A stretch of 64,000 bases of DNA. It comes from Frateuria aurantia DSM 6220 (GTDB taxonomy: Bacteria > Pseudomonadota > Gammaproteobacteria > Xanthomonadales > Rhodanobacteraceae). Position 1 is the first letter of the stretch. Every line of letters begins with the position of its first letter. The DNA lies in NCBI RefSeq assembly GCF_000242255.2, contig NC_017033.1, positions 1,612,001-1,676,000 of the forward strand. The letters run 5' to 3'. The position numbers and the translations under genes are program-made. Positions 9,194 to 17,879 of the stretch are shown one piece after another. The notes beneath the pieces are model-generated. The model searched no databases. It was not told where the DNA came from and saw only the letters and a program-made list of their open reading frames with translations.

Positions 9194-9811
9194 ATGAAAT
9201 CTGTGCGTGCGTGTCTGTTGCTGATCATGCTGGCCTGCCTCTCGGGTTGTGGCTACAACGCGATCCAGCGTCAGGACGAGGCAGTCAAGGCGCAATGGTC
9301 CGAGGTCCTGAACCAATATCAGCGCCGGGCTGATCTGGTGCCGAATCTGGTCAATACCGTCAAGGGCTACGCCAGCCACGAAGAGAAGGTATTGACCGAG
9401 GTCACCGCAGCGCGGGCACGGGTCGGTTCGGTGCAGCTGCCGGCGGATGGCGCCGGGGATCCGCAGCAGCTGGCTCGTTTCCAGCAGGCTCAGGGCGCCT
9501 TGTCAGGGGCTTTGTCCCGGTTGATGGTGGTCAGTGAGAACTATCCGCAGCTGAAGGCCGATGGACTGTTCCAGAACCTGCAGGCGCAGCTGGAAGGTAC
9601 TGAAAACCGGATCACGGTGGCGCGCAATCGTTATGTGCAGGCCGTTCTGGCCTACAACGTGGAGGTCCGCAGCTTTCCCGCCAATCTGACCGCCAAGTTA
9701 TTCGGCTATCAGCCTCGTGCCAATTTCAGCGTGGAAAACGAACAGGCGATTTCGAGGGCACCCAACGTCAACTTCGATGCCTCTCCGGCAGCGGCCGGTT
9801 CGGCGCCCTGA
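9194..9811 (+). CDS. lemA: LemA family lipoprotein
   Basis: The 205-residue protein has a lipoprotein signal peptide ending LSGCGYN (lipobox cysteine near residue 20), followed by the conserved LemA start with VKAQWSEVLNQYQRRADLVPNLVNTVKGYA. The rest is predicted mostly helical, ending in YNVEVRSFPANL and FGYQPRANF, also family hallmarks. LemA proteins are widespread and structurally a helical bundle; their role is not settled. It is followed 3 bp later by a TPM-domain gene, the usual LemA partner, suggesting one envelope complex. Confidence 0.94.
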   Translation: MKSVRACLLLIMLACLSGCGYNAIQRQDEAVKAQWSEVLNQYQRRADLVPNLVNTVKGYASHEEKVLTEVTAARARVGSVQLPADGAGDPQQLARFQQAQGALSGALSRLMVVSENYPQLKADGLFQNLQAQLEGTENRITVARNRYVQAVLAYNVEVRSFPANLTAKLFGYQPRANFSVENEQAISRAPNVNFDASPAAAGSAP

Positions 9812-9814
9812 GCC

Positions 9815-10657
9815 GTGATCATCCGTTGCCGGCTGCTGATGCTGCTGGGCCTGTGTCTGATGTTTGGCGCCGGCCTTGGTCAGGCGGCATCCTTGAAACT
9901 TGAGCACTACGCTACCGATCAGACCGGGACCTTGACGCGTGCGCAGCTGGATCAGCTTGATGCCCGCCTGACGCAGCTGCAACAAGCCAAGGGTGCGCAG
10001 CTGCTGGTGCTGATGGTGGCCGATACCGGCGGGAAGGCCATCGAGGACTATGCGATGGGGGTGGTCGAAGCCAATCGGATCGGCCGTCAGGGCGTGGATG
10101 ACGGCGTGCTGCTGCTGGTCGTCAAAAATCAGCGGCAGGCGCGTATCGAGGTCGGCTACGGACTGGAAGGGGCCATTCCCGATGCCGCGGCGGCGCGCAT
10201 CATCCGGGAATATCTCGGCCCCCATTTTCGTGAGCAGGATTACGTCGGAGGCATCGATGCGGCGGTCACCGCCTTGAGCGGACTGATCCGGGGTGAATCC
10301 CTGCCGCCGGTGCGATCACCTCATGCCCGGCAGGGCGGGGAGTCGTTGTGGCCATTGATACTGGTGCTGGCCTTGATGGTGCGCTTTCTGCTGGCCTGGT
10401 TGCCGCTGTGGTTGCGCTGCCTGTTGGGCGCCCTGGTCTGCGGAGGCGTCATGTATCTGCTGGATACGGTATGGATGGCCGGGCTGGGCGCCCTCGCGGG
10501 TGCTGGTCTGGTCTGGTTTCTGTCGGTATCGGGGCGAGGTGGTGGCGGGGGCTGGGGCAGTCTGGGTGGAGGTGGTTTTGGCGGCGGCCGCTCCGGCGGC
10601 GGCTTCAGCGGCGGCGGCGGCGGTTTCGGAGGCGGTGGCGCCTCGGGGCGCTGGTGA
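9815..10657 (+). CDS. TPM-domain (YgcG-like) membrane protein with Gly-rich tail
   Basis: The 280-residue protein starts at GTG, 3 bp after lemA. A signal peptide (residues 1-24) is followed by a TPM domain (about 30-160) with DQTGTLTRAQLDQLDARL, DDGVLLLVVKNQRQARIEVGYG and EGAIPDA. Two membrane segments (about 180-235) come next, and the tail is almost entirely Gly, Ser and Phe (GGGGGFGGGGASG type). This layout is that of YgcG-type proteins paired with LemA. The usual second TPM protein of such loci is not present. Function is not established for the family; the short poly-Gly tail is typical, not damage. Confidence 0.92.
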   Translation: MIIRCRLLMLLGLCLMFGAGLGQAASLKLEHYATDQTGTLTRAQLDQLDARLTQLQQAKGAQLLVLMVADTGGKAIEDYAMGVVEANRIGRQGVDDGVLLLVVKNQRQARIEVGYGLEGAIPDAAAARIIREYLGPHFREQDYVGGIDAAVTALSGLIRGESLPPVRSPHARQGGESLWPLILVLALMVRFLLAWLPLWLRCLLGALVCGGVMYLLDTVWMAGLGALAGAGLVWFLSVSGRGGGGGWGSLGGGGFGGGRSGGGFSGGGGGFGGGGASGRW

Positions 10658-10731
10658 TGGGCCGCGGGCAGCGCCTTTGGTTGCATGCATCATGCCTGGA
10701 CACGCAGGGGCTTGCGCAGGCGGTCCAGCGC

Positions 10732-10758
10732 CGAAGTGCGGGGCGCGCCCGCACTTCG
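10732..10758. terminator. Hairpin between convergent genes
   Basis: A perfect 11-bp stem (CGAAGTGCGGG / CCCGCACTTCG) with loop GCGCG lies 75 bp past the TPM gene and 128 bp past the end of the oppositely oriented peptidase gene. No T-run follows, but strength and position suit a bidirectional terminator. The remainder of the 228-bp gap shows no gene. Confidence 0.5.
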
Positions 10759-10885
10759 CGGGGATTTCGCGCGGCTGTTCTCTGATTCAACATAGCTCCG
10801 GTGCGGGCCATGCCAGTCCATCAACGGCCGGATCGTCCGGTGCTGCTGTAGTTGCAGTGGGGAATCGTCTCCGGATGCGGGGAAT

Positions 10886-13045
10886 TCACGGCGTGGCGGC
10901 GTCGCCGGCCGGCGCAGGGTTGGCGTGCGCCCCGATCTGCCGGTCCAGAAATGCCTCGATCGTCTGCAGTCGCTGCAGATTGTGCGCGGTCTGATAGAAA
11001 CCGTGGCCTTCATCGGGCTCGGCCAGCCATTGCGGCGGGTTGCCGGCATCCTTGAGTGCCGAGCGCATCGCCTTGGCCTGGGCGAAGGGCGCGCGCTGAT
11101 CATCCTTGCCATGGATCAGCAGGACCGGGATCCTGATCTGGCCGGCCAGTTCTGCCGGCGAATTGGCGGCCAGCACGGCGGGGTCGTCCCCGATGGCCAG
11201 ATGCAGATAGCTGCGGCCCTGGCGGCTTTCCCGGATATCGCCTTTGCGGTACATCATCGACAAGTCGTAGATGCCGGCATAGCCGATGGCGCAGCGGAAC
11301 AGGCCCGGTGCCCGGATTACGCTCATCATCGCCGAATAGCCACCAAAGCTGCCACCATAGGTACAGATCCGGTTTTTGTCGACGCTGCCTTCGGCAATCA
11401 GCTGTCGGATGACCTCGATCATGTCCTGTTGCACGCGATCGCCCCAATGGCGTGCACCGGCACTGGCGAAGGCCGGACCATGGCCGCCAGAGCTTCGGAA
11501 ATTGACCTGCACCACCAGATAGCCGCGATTGGCCAGGAACTGGGCATCGGCGTCGTAATACCAGCGGTCGGTGATATCGAAAGGCCCGCCATGCGGCATC
11601 AGCACGGTGGGCAGCGGCCGCTGGTGGTAGTCGGCCGGCAGGGTCAGGATCGCCTCGACCACCAGGCGGTCGCTGAGCATGAAGACCCGTGAGCGACGCT
11701 CGGCCATCTGCTTCGAGGCGACTCGCGGCAGACTGGAGAACAGGAGATGGGTTTTGCCGGTTTCAGTGCTCAGCAGCAGGTAGACGGGCGGCTGGCGATC
11801 CCCCTGCAATGAAAACAGCAGCTGGCGACCGTCCTCGCTGAAGTCGATGAAGTGCGGGTGCAGGCCGGGGTAGAGTTTCACCAGCTGCCGGTACAGCTGG
11901 GCATCGCGCAGTTCCGGCTTCAGGTAGCGCGGCGAGGGTACTCCGGCGGCCAGGCTTTCGGCAAAGGGCTGGCGTGGCTGGGCCGTCCATTCGATGGCAC
12001 CGATATCGATATAGGGGTGGCGGGCAAGGACGGTGCGGTCACTGCCGTCGAAGGCCTGCTCCACCAGCGCCAGCGGTTCGCCCTTGGCGCTGTATCGGGC
12101 ATAGATGTGTCCGGGCCTGGGACTCGGTGCCAGCGGTTCCAGGCCGACGCCGGCCTGGCTGTGATCAAGCAGTCGCCACTGCCCTTGCTGCCGGATATAG
12201 ACGCGGTAGGTGTAGTTCTGGTCCGGACCGTAGGCAAAGATCGGTTGTCCGGCATCATCGGTGAGGAAGCGGGCCTGGCCGATGTCGACGCCATCAAGCA
12301 GGCGCCGTCGACCGCTGAGGCTGTCGACATCGTAGAGGTCGGTGTGATCGCGCCGGTCCCACTCGGTGACGGCCATGGTGAAATGTCCGTCACCGGGGTG
12401 ATGGACACCGACCACCCGGCCCCAGCCGCGGTCGATCTGGTCACTGGACGCGCCGACATAGCGTGACCTGTCACGTTCGTAGCCGTAGAGGTAGCGGCTG
12501 TGTCGCCCCAGAATATCGGTGGAAATGATTTCGCCCAGATATTTGGGTCGATCCAGAGATCCGTCGGATTCGCCTTTTTCGATGACCAGTTCGGTCGGGC
12601 TGCTCCAGACCACGTTCATGGGCACCTGCCGACGCGGCATGCGCAGCACGCTGGTCAGCTTGGGAGTGGCAGCCTGGATATCGTAAATCGCCAGTTCGTG
12701 ATCACCGGTTTTCTGGTCTTCCATCTGCACCGAAAGGTAATGGCCATCGGGGGACAGGCCCGGATCGCTGAGCTCGGGGCGGGTGGCGAAAAGCTCGGCC
12801 GGCAGGTGTGGAATACCCTTGGCAGTCAGCGCCGGGGCGGTACCGATGGCCAGCCGTCGGCGAGCGAAGCCTTGCTGCAGGATGGCCGTGCGGGCGGCGA
12901 ACGACGTCGAGCTGCTGATGGCCGGTGCAGGCAGGGTGCGCGCCGAGGCCGGATGCTCTGTCGACGGCTCTGCCAGCAGGCTGGCCGGGAAGCTGATGGC
13001 GGCCGCCAGCGCGAAGCCGAGAAGGGATACGGGGCGATGGCGCAT
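10886..13045 (-). CDS. Secreted S9 family (prolyl oligopeptidase-type) peptidase
   Basis: The 719-residue protein has a signal peptide ([19 protein letters not shown], cut near LLA-EP), a long beta-propeller-like region, and a C-terminal alpha/beta-hydrolase domain. The Ser nucleophile is in [11 protein letters not shown], the Asp in [10 protein letters not shown] and the His in DEGHGF, with the oxyanion region MPHGGPFD. Such enzymes cleave oligopeptides in the periplasm or outside the cell. The ATG at 13045 is chosen because it gives the signal peptide; the frame stays open far upstream, antisense to lgt, but that extension has no family similarity. The gene is divergent from lgt with 174 bp between starts. 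Substrate is unknown. Confidence 0.93.
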   Translation of the reverse strand: MRHRPVSLLGFALAAAISFPASLLAEPSTEHPASARTLPAPAISSSTSFAARTAILQQGFARRRLAIGTAPALTAKGIPHLPAELFATRPELSDPGLSPDGHYLSVQMEDQKTGDHELAIYDIQAATPKLTSVLRMPRRQVPMNVVWSSPTELVIEKGESDGSLDRPKYLGEIISTDILGRHSRYLYGYERDRSRYVGASSDQIDRGWGRVVGVHHPGDGHFTMAVTEWDRRDHTDLYDVDSLSGRRRLLDGVDIGQARFLTDDAGQPIFAYGPDQNYTYRVYIRQQGQWRLLDHSQAGVGLEPLAPSPRPGHIYARYSAKGEPLALVEQAFDGSDRTVLARHPYIDIGAIEWTAQPRQPFAESLAAGVPSPRYLKPELRDAQLYRQLVKLYPGLHPHFIDFSEDGRQLLFSLQGDRQPPVYLLLSTETGKTHLLFSSLPRVASKQMAERRSRVFMLSDRLVVEAILTLPADYHQRPLPTVLMPHGGPFDITDRWYYDADAQFLANRGYLVVQVNFRSSGGHGPAFASAGARHWGDRVQQDMIEVIRQLIAEGSVDKNRICTYGGSFGGYSAMMSVIRAPGLFRCAIGYAGIYDLSMMYRKGDIRESRQGRSYLHLAIGDDPAVLAANSPAELAGQIRIPVLLIHGKDDQRAPFAQAKAMRSALKDAGNPPQWLAEPDEGHGFYQTAHNLQRLQTIEAFLDRQIGAHANPAPAGDAATP

Positions 13046-13164
13046 GCTATCGATTCCTGGATGGGCCGCAGCGAAGGTTGGTTGTGGCTGGCCGCAAGCC
13101 TGGTGCGGCGACAGCCGCTTACTGTACAGCCGATTCGCATCGCCACGAGTGCAGATGGTGTGAC

Positions 13165-13192
13165 TTGTCCGCACCTCGTGCCCGGTTACAAT
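13165..13192 (+). promoter_or_regulatory. Candidate sigma-70 promoter of lgt
   Basis: TTGTCC and TACAAT are separated by 16 bp, and TACAAT ends 27 bp before the lgt ATG. The -10 matches five of six consensus bases. It lies in the divergent region between the S9 peptidase and lgt. Transcription would start about 20 bp before the lgt ATG. Confidence 0.45.
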
Positions 13193-13219
13193 CCCTTTTT
13201 GCCCGCAGCAGACAAATCG

Positions 13220-14098
13220 ATGAGTACACCCTGGACCGTACATATCAATCCCGTGGCCCTGCATCTGGGCCCGTTGCAGATCCACTGGTACGGGCTGATG
13301 TATCTGGCGGGCTTCGGCATCGGCTGGGTGCTGGCGGAGTATCGTCGCAAGCGTGGCTGGATCGCGGCGACCAGCGACCAGGTCAGTGACCTGCTGTTCT
13401 ACACCATGCTGGGGGTGGTGCTGGGTGGTCGTGTCGGTTACATGCTGTTCTATGCCGATATCCGCTGGATCTGGACCGATCCGCTGGCCTTGTTCCGGGT
13501 ATGGGATGGCGGCATGAGCTTCCATGGCGGGCTCGTCGGTGTGCTGGTGGCGCTGTGGAGCTGGTCGGCGCGCCGGAAGATCGCTCTGTTCGATACCGTG
13601 GATTTCATTGCACCGCTGATTCCTGTGGGCCTGGGTCTGGGGCGGCTGGGGAACTTCATCAATGGCGAGCTGTGGGGCAAGCCGACCACGGCCGCCTGGG
13701 GCATGATCTTCCCCAATGCGCTGGATGAAGATCGCATGCTGGCATTGCACAATCCGGTGTGGATGCAGTATCTGCAGCAGTTCGGCGGGGTGCCGCGCCA
13801 GCCTTCGCAGCTGTATGAATTTCTGCTGGAGGGCGTGGTGCTGTTCCTGGTGCTGTGGCTGTTTTCGTCCAGGCCGCGCCATCGCTATGCCGTTTCCGGC
13901 GTGTTTGCGCTGCTTTACGGCGTCTTCCGCATTTTGGTGGAATTCGTGCGTCTGCCGGATATCCAGCTGGGCTACCAGTGGGGGACCGACTGGATTACCC
14001 GCGGCATGCAGTTGTCGCTTCCGCTGCTCATTCTGGGCATCGTGCTGCTGGCGCTGTCCCGCAAGGCGCCGATCCGGCAGGTTGCTGACGTGGCCTGA
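13220..14098 (+). CDS. lgt: Prolipoprotein diacylglyceryl transferase
   Basis: Lgt attaches diacylglycerol from phosphatidylglycerol to the lipobox cysteine of prolipoproteins in the inner membrane. The 292-residue protein has about seven membrane helices and the family motifs [16 protein letters not shown] (catalytic His), [17 protein letters not shown] (essential Arg and Asn) and [13 protein letters not shown]. The start [14 protein letters not shown] matches the family. At least three lipoproteins encoded here (LemA, PqiC, LptE) would be its substrates. Confidence 0.97.
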   Translation: MSTPWTVHINPVALHLGPLQIHWYGLMYLAGFGIGWVLAEYRRKRGWIAATSDQVSDLLFYTMLGVVLGGRVGYMLFYADIRWIWTDPLALFRVWDGGMSFHGGLVGVLVALWSWSARRKIALFDTVDFIAPLIPVGLGLGRLGNFINGELWGKPTTAAWGMIFPNALDEDRMLALHNPVWMQYLQQFGGVPRQPSQLYEFLLEGVVLFLVLWLFSSRPRHRYAVSGVFALLYGVFRILVEFVRLPDIQLGYQWGTDWITRGMQLSLPLLILGIVLLALSRKAPIRQVADVA

Positions 14099-14105
14099 AC
14101 GCCTG

Positions 14106-14153
14106 CGCCGTGCCGCTGCGGGAGCCTGCCATAGGGGCCGCAGCGGCACGGCG
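14106..14153. terminator. 16-bp inverted repeat between convergent genes
   Basis: CGCCGTGCCGCTGCGG at 14106-14121 is exactly complementary to 14138-14153, with a 16-base loop. It begins 8 bp past the lgt stop and ends 6 bp before the stop of the opposing AIM24 gene, so it almost fills the gap. The position fits a bidirectional terminator. There is no T-run, and the stem is longer than a typical intrinsic terminator. Confidence 0.55.
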
Positions 14154-14158
14154 TCAGC

Positions 14159-15157
14159 TCAGAATTTGCGGTCGCCGCCGATCAAATCACCCAGCCCGCC
14201 CAGGATCGAGCCCTCGCCGCGGCGCTCGCCTCCGCCCTGAGGCGCGGCAGCCAGCATGCGACCGGCCAGCCGCGAGAAGGGCAGAGACTGCAGCCAGACC
14301 TTGCCTGGACCGGTGAGGGTCGCCAGAAAGAGGCCTTCGCCGGCAAACAGCATGCTTTTGATGCCGCCGACCGGACGGATGTCCATGTTGACGCCGGCAT
14401 GGAAGGCGACCACGCAACCGGTATCGACGTCGATGCTTTCGCCGGCAGCCAGTTCACGCTCCACCAGCGTGCCGCCGGCATGGAAGAACACCCAGCCGTC
14501 GCCATCGAGCTGCTGCATGACAAAACCTTCGCCGCCGAACAGGCCGGTCAGGATCTTGCGCTGGAAGAAGATGCCAAGCTGCACGCCTTTGGCGCCAGCG
14601 AGGAAGCTGTCCTTCTGGCAGATCAGGCGACCGCCATGTTCGGACAGGCGTGCGGCGATCACGGTGCCTGGAAACGGCGAGGCAAAGGCGACCTTGGCCT
14701 TGCCTGATCCGGTGTGGGTGAACACGGTGGTGAACATCGATTCACCGCTGATCACCCGCTTGCCGGCCGACAGCAGCTTGCCCATGAATCCGCTGTTCTG
14801 GCTGGCCGTGGAGCCATCGCCGAAGATGGTTTCCATCGCCACAGCGGCGTCCTTGTACATCAGTGCACCGGCCTCGGCGATGGCACTTTCGCCCGGATCC
14901 AGTTCGACTTCGACGAACTGCATGTCGTTGCCCACGATGCGGAAGTCGATGTCGTCGGCCAGATGTCCGGGCCGCGCGTCAAAAGGCGGCGGCGCGGCCG
15001 CTGCCCGCAGTTCGGGGATCAGTGCCAGCGGCTCCCAGGAGGGCATGCCTTCGCGCCAGGCATAACCATCCGGTCGTTGCCTGGCCAGCTCGATGGCGGC
15101 GGCGGTGTCCAGCGGGCCGTAGGTTTCGCTGTTCTGGTTGTAACTGAAATACCACAT
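14159..15157 (-). CDS. GYF-domain plus AIM24 (TIGR00266) protein
   Basis: The 332-residue protein starts MWYFSYNQ. Residues 1-50 (WYFSYN, YGPL, WREGMPSWEPL, IPEL) read as a GYF_2 domain. After a short linker comes an AIM24/TIGR00266 beta-sandwich domain (about 75-310), with the runs GGEGFVMQQLDGDGWVF and FAGEGLFLATLTGPGKVWLQS, and then a Gly-rich tail. The AIM24 domain is widespread in bacteria without an agreed role; its mitochondrial relative shapes inner-membrane organisation. GYF_2 domains are usually protein-binding modules. No signal peptide or membrane helix is seen. The ATG at 15157 is chosen because it starts right at the GYF domain; its ribosome site is weak. A TTG at 15196 would add 13 residues. 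Confidence 0.85.
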   Translation of the reverse strand: MWYFSYNQNSETYGPLDTAAAIELARQRPDGYAWREGMPSWEPLALIPELRAAAAPPPFDARPGHLADDIDFRIVGNDMQFVEVELDPGESAIAEAGALMYKDAAVAMETIFGDGSTASQNSGFMGKLLSAGKRVISGESMFTTVFTHTGSGKAKVAFASPFPGTVIAARLSEHGGRLICQKDSFLAGAKGVQLGIFFQRKILTGLFGGEGFVMQQLDGDGWVFFHAGGTLVERELAAGESIDVDTGCVVAFHAGVNMDIRPVGGIKSMLFAGEGLFLATLTGPGKVWLQSLPFSRLAGRMLAAAPQGGGERRGEGSILGGLGDLIGGDRKF

Positions 15158-15341
15158 GAGGCGTGCATCCGGCAGGACCTGGGTCGGTCCTTGCAAGATT
15201 AGGCCGATTGGCTGGCGCTGTGGCAGTGACTTCCGTCATAGTGTCGTCTTTGACGGAAGGTCGGGCCGGACGGGTGCCGTCGCCGGCGACGGCGGGCAGG
15301 TCGTCGGGCCGGACCGGTCGGCAACGCGCGAGGAGTCGGTT

Positions 15342-16865
15342 TTGGCGTTTGCAGCATCAGGGACGGCCCGTGGCGGCCGGCAGGCAGCTCGCTGGATGCT
15401 GCTGATAAGCTGTTGGCTGACGGCGCCGCTGGCGGCCCGGCAGGAGCTGGCCGAACGGCCGGGGCCTGCTCTCAGCTTCGATCAGGCCACCGAGGTGCTG
15501 CTGCAGCGCTCGGACAGCGTGCGTGGCGATGCCATGGGCCTGCAGGCGGCTCGCGATCAGGTCCGTGCCGTACGTGGCCTGATGTTGCCTTCGGTGAGTC
15601 TGGATGTGCTGGCCCTGCGTTACCAGAAGACCTATGACGTGTCGTTGCATGATCTGCAGCAGACCGGAGGATCGGTGGCCGACCAACTGCTGGGTGGTCT
15701 GCCCGGGGTGACTCCGGGGGCGGCCTCCAGTGCCGTGGACTCGGTCACCAGTGCCTTGCAGCAGGCCTTGCCCGGGGTATTCGGTGCCTTGCCGAGGCAT
15801 GTGAAGCTGCAGTTCCAGCAAAATCTGGTCAGTCCCAATCTGACCGTGGTCCAGCCGATCTATATGGGCGGGGCGATCCGCTCGACCCAGGCGGCCGCAG
15901 AGGCCGCCGCCGCCGCGGCCAGTGCCCATGGCGAAGCCGGCGTGGAGCAGCAGCGTCTGCTTCTGGTCCAGGCCTATTTCGGCCAGGCCTTGGCCGAACA
16001 GGCCGTGAACGTCGCGCAACAAGATCTGGACGGCTACGAGCATCATCTTTCCGATGCCCGCAAGCTGGAACAGCAGGGGGTGATCAGCCACCTCAGGACG
16101 ATGGAGATGACGGTGGCCCGTGACGCGGCGGCCCGGCAGCTGCTGCGGGCCCAGGGTGAGCTGAAAACCTCGCGTGACGTGCTGGCGGTACTGCTGCATC
16201 AGCCGGGTGCCGTGCAGCTGCGTACGGCCTTGTTCGTCAATCGTCTGGGGCCCGGCAGCACGCAGTCGTTTCTGGACGCGACCGAACAGGGTCAGCCACG
16301 TCTGCAGGAGGCCGATGCCGGGGTCGATCTGGCGCGGCAGGGCATCCGCATGGCCAGGGCCGCCTTTCTGCCCAAACTCTATGCCTTCGGCTCCTACAAC
16401 ATGAATCGCGATCATGCCTTGCCGACCCAGCCGGACTGGGTGGTGGGGCTGGGCCTGCATTACACCTTGAATTCGCCGGTGGACCGTCGCGCCAGTCTGA
16501 GTGTGGCGCGTGCTCGCGAGGGGCAGGCCGAAGCACGCCGTGACCAGCTGCGACAGGACTTGCGGACCAGCGTGCTGCGGGCCTACGACATGCTCGACAC
16601 GGCGCGGCTGGAGTATCTCTCGCTGTCCAGTTCGCAAGCCGCGGCCGACGAAAATCTGCGGGTGCATGCGGTGGCATTCCGGGAAGGCGAGGATACCGCC
16701 GCCGAGCTGATCGAGGCGCGTAACCGGCGCTCCCAGGTCCAGCTGCAACGGGCCGCCGCCGCCTATCAATATGACCTGACCTTGGCCGGCCTGCTGCTGG
16801 CCAGCGGTCAGGGCGAGCATTTCGATGATTATCTGCGGCGTGCCGACAGGGAGAATGTGCAGTGA
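15342..16865 (+). CDS. TolC-family outer-membrane efflux protein
   Basis: The 507-residue product has a signal peptide with a basic start (RGGRQAAR) and a hydrophobic core (MLLISCWLTAPLAA). Two outer-membrane-efflux repeats follow, each beginning with a helical segment (LSFDQATEVLLQRSDSV; later GQPRLQEADAGVDLARQGIRMARAAFLPKL). The start is TTG at 15342, with GAGGAG 6 bases upstream. An ATG at 15396 would leave the signal peptide without its basic end. It is the first gene of a three-gene operon with an HlyD protein and a double ABC-2 permease, with a 4-base overlap to the next gene, and should form the exit channel of that export system. Confidence 0.92.
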   Translation: MAFAASGTARGGRQAARWMLLISCWLTAPLAARQELAERPGPALSFDQATEVLLQRSDSVRGDAMGLQAARDQVRAVRGLMLPSVSLDVLALRYQKTYDVSLHDLQQTGGSVADQLLGGLPGVTPGAASSAVDSVTSALQQALPGVFGALPRHVKLQFQQNLVSPNLTVVQPIYMGGAIRSTQAAAEAAAAAASAHGEAGVEQQRLLLVQAYFGQALAEQAVNVAQQDLDGYEHHLSDARKLEQQGVISHLRTMEMTVARDAAARQLLRAQGELKTSRDVLAVLLHQPGAVQLRTALFVNRLGPGSTQSFLDATEQGQPRLQEADAGVDLARQGIRMARAAFLPKLYAFGSYNMNRDHALPTQPDWVVGLGLHYTLNSPVDRRASLSVARAREGQAEARRDQLRQDLRTSVLRAYDMLDTARLEYLSLSSSQAAADENLRVHAVAFREGEDTAAELIEARNRRSQVQLQRAAAAYQYDLTLAGLLLASGQGEHFDDYLRRADRENVQ

Positions 16866-17875
16866 GTGGCGATCAGACGTTTGCCGGCTATTCACGCCGC
16901 GCCTTGATCCTGACCTTGGTGGTGGTACTGGTCGCTGCCGGCCTGATCGGCTGGGGCATCGTGCTGGCGCTGCGACCGGCACCGCTGCAGCTGCAGGGCA
17001 TGGTCGATACCCGTCCCATCAATATCGCCACCAAACTGCCCAGCCGGATCCATCAGCTGCTGGTGCACGAGGGTGAGCCGGTCAAGGCCGGCCAGGTCCT
17101 GGCCTTGCTGGACAGTCCGGAGCTGATGGCCAAGACCGAGCAGGCCGCCAGCGCGCTGACGGGGGCCGAGGCCCTGCGCCAGCGCACGGATATCGGCCCC
17201 CGCAAGGAGGATATCGCCTCGCTGCGGGCTGCCTGGCAGGCTGCTCTGGCCAGTCAGGCCCTGGCCAGCCGCACGGCCGAGCGGGCCCGGGTGCTGTTTG
17301 CCGAGGGCGTGATCGCGGCCCAGCGCCGTGACGAGGCCGTGGCGGCGGAGGCCGTCGCACACCAGCATGCGCTGCTGTCGCAATCACAGTACCAGCGGGG
17401 CCTTGCTGGCGGGCGAGAGGAAGATCGGCGGGTAGCCAGTGCCCAGGTGCAGATCGCGCAGGCGGGAGTGCAGGAAACCCGGGCCTTGCATCAGGAGATC
17501 CGGCTGGTGGCGCCGGTGGACGGTGAAATCGATCAGTCCTTCGGCAATCCCGGCGAGGTCGTCCTCAGCTCGATACCGATCTTCACCCTGCTGGACATGC
17601 ATGATCTGTGGGTGGTGCTGAATGTGCCAGAGAATGTATTCCATGGCTTGAAGCTGGGCACGGAAGTGGAAGGCACGATTCCGGCGCTGGACGATCGACG
17701 GATCCGGTTCCGGGTCAGCTATATCCGTCCGCAAGCTGATTTCGCGATCTGGAGAGCGACCCGCCAGTCCTCGGGTTACGACATGCGCAGCTTCGAAATC
17801 CACCTGACTCCGGTCACGCCGGTGGCCGGGCTGCGTCCCGGCATGAGTGCCCTGTTCGACTGGCCTCGGTCCTGA
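16862..17875 (+). CDS. HlyD/EmrA-type periplasmic adaptor
   Basis: The 337-residue membrane-fusion protein starts at GTG, overlapping the TolC stop (GTGA). One N-terminal membrane helix (about 14-37) is followed by a lipoyl half-motif (INIATKLPSRIHQLLVHEGEPVKAGQVLALLDSPEL), a helical hairpin rich in Ala, Arg and Glu (about 85-215) and the second lipoyl half with VAPVDGEIDQSFGNPGEVV. A barrel domain follows with GTEVEGTIPALDDRRIRFRVSYI. This is the YhiI/EmrA type that bridges an inner-membrane pump to TolC. The next gene, the permease, begins 4 bp after its stop. Confidence 0.93.
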   Translation: MSGDQTFAGYSRRALILTLVVVLVAAGLIGWGIVLALRPAPLQLQGMVDTRPINIATKLPSRIHQLLVHEGEPVKAGQVLALLDSPELMAKTEQAASALTGAEALRQRTDIGPRKEDIASLRAAWQAALASQALASRTAERARVLFAEGVIAAQRRDEAVAAEAVAHQHALLSQSQYQRGLAGGREEDRRVASAQVQIAQAGVQETRALHQEIRLVAPVDGEIDQSFGNPGEVVLSSIPIFTLLDMHDLWVVLNVPENVFHGLKLGTEVEGTIPALDDRRIRFRVSYIRPQADFAIWRATRQSSGYDMRSFEIHLTPVTPVAGLRPGMSALFDWPRS

Positions 17876-17879
17876 GCCG

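Noticed and set aside
13046-14149. Upstream extension of the S9 peptidase frame antisense to lgt
   Set aside because: The signal peptide begins at 13045, and lgt is unmistakable on the other strand. The extension is compositionally a shadow.
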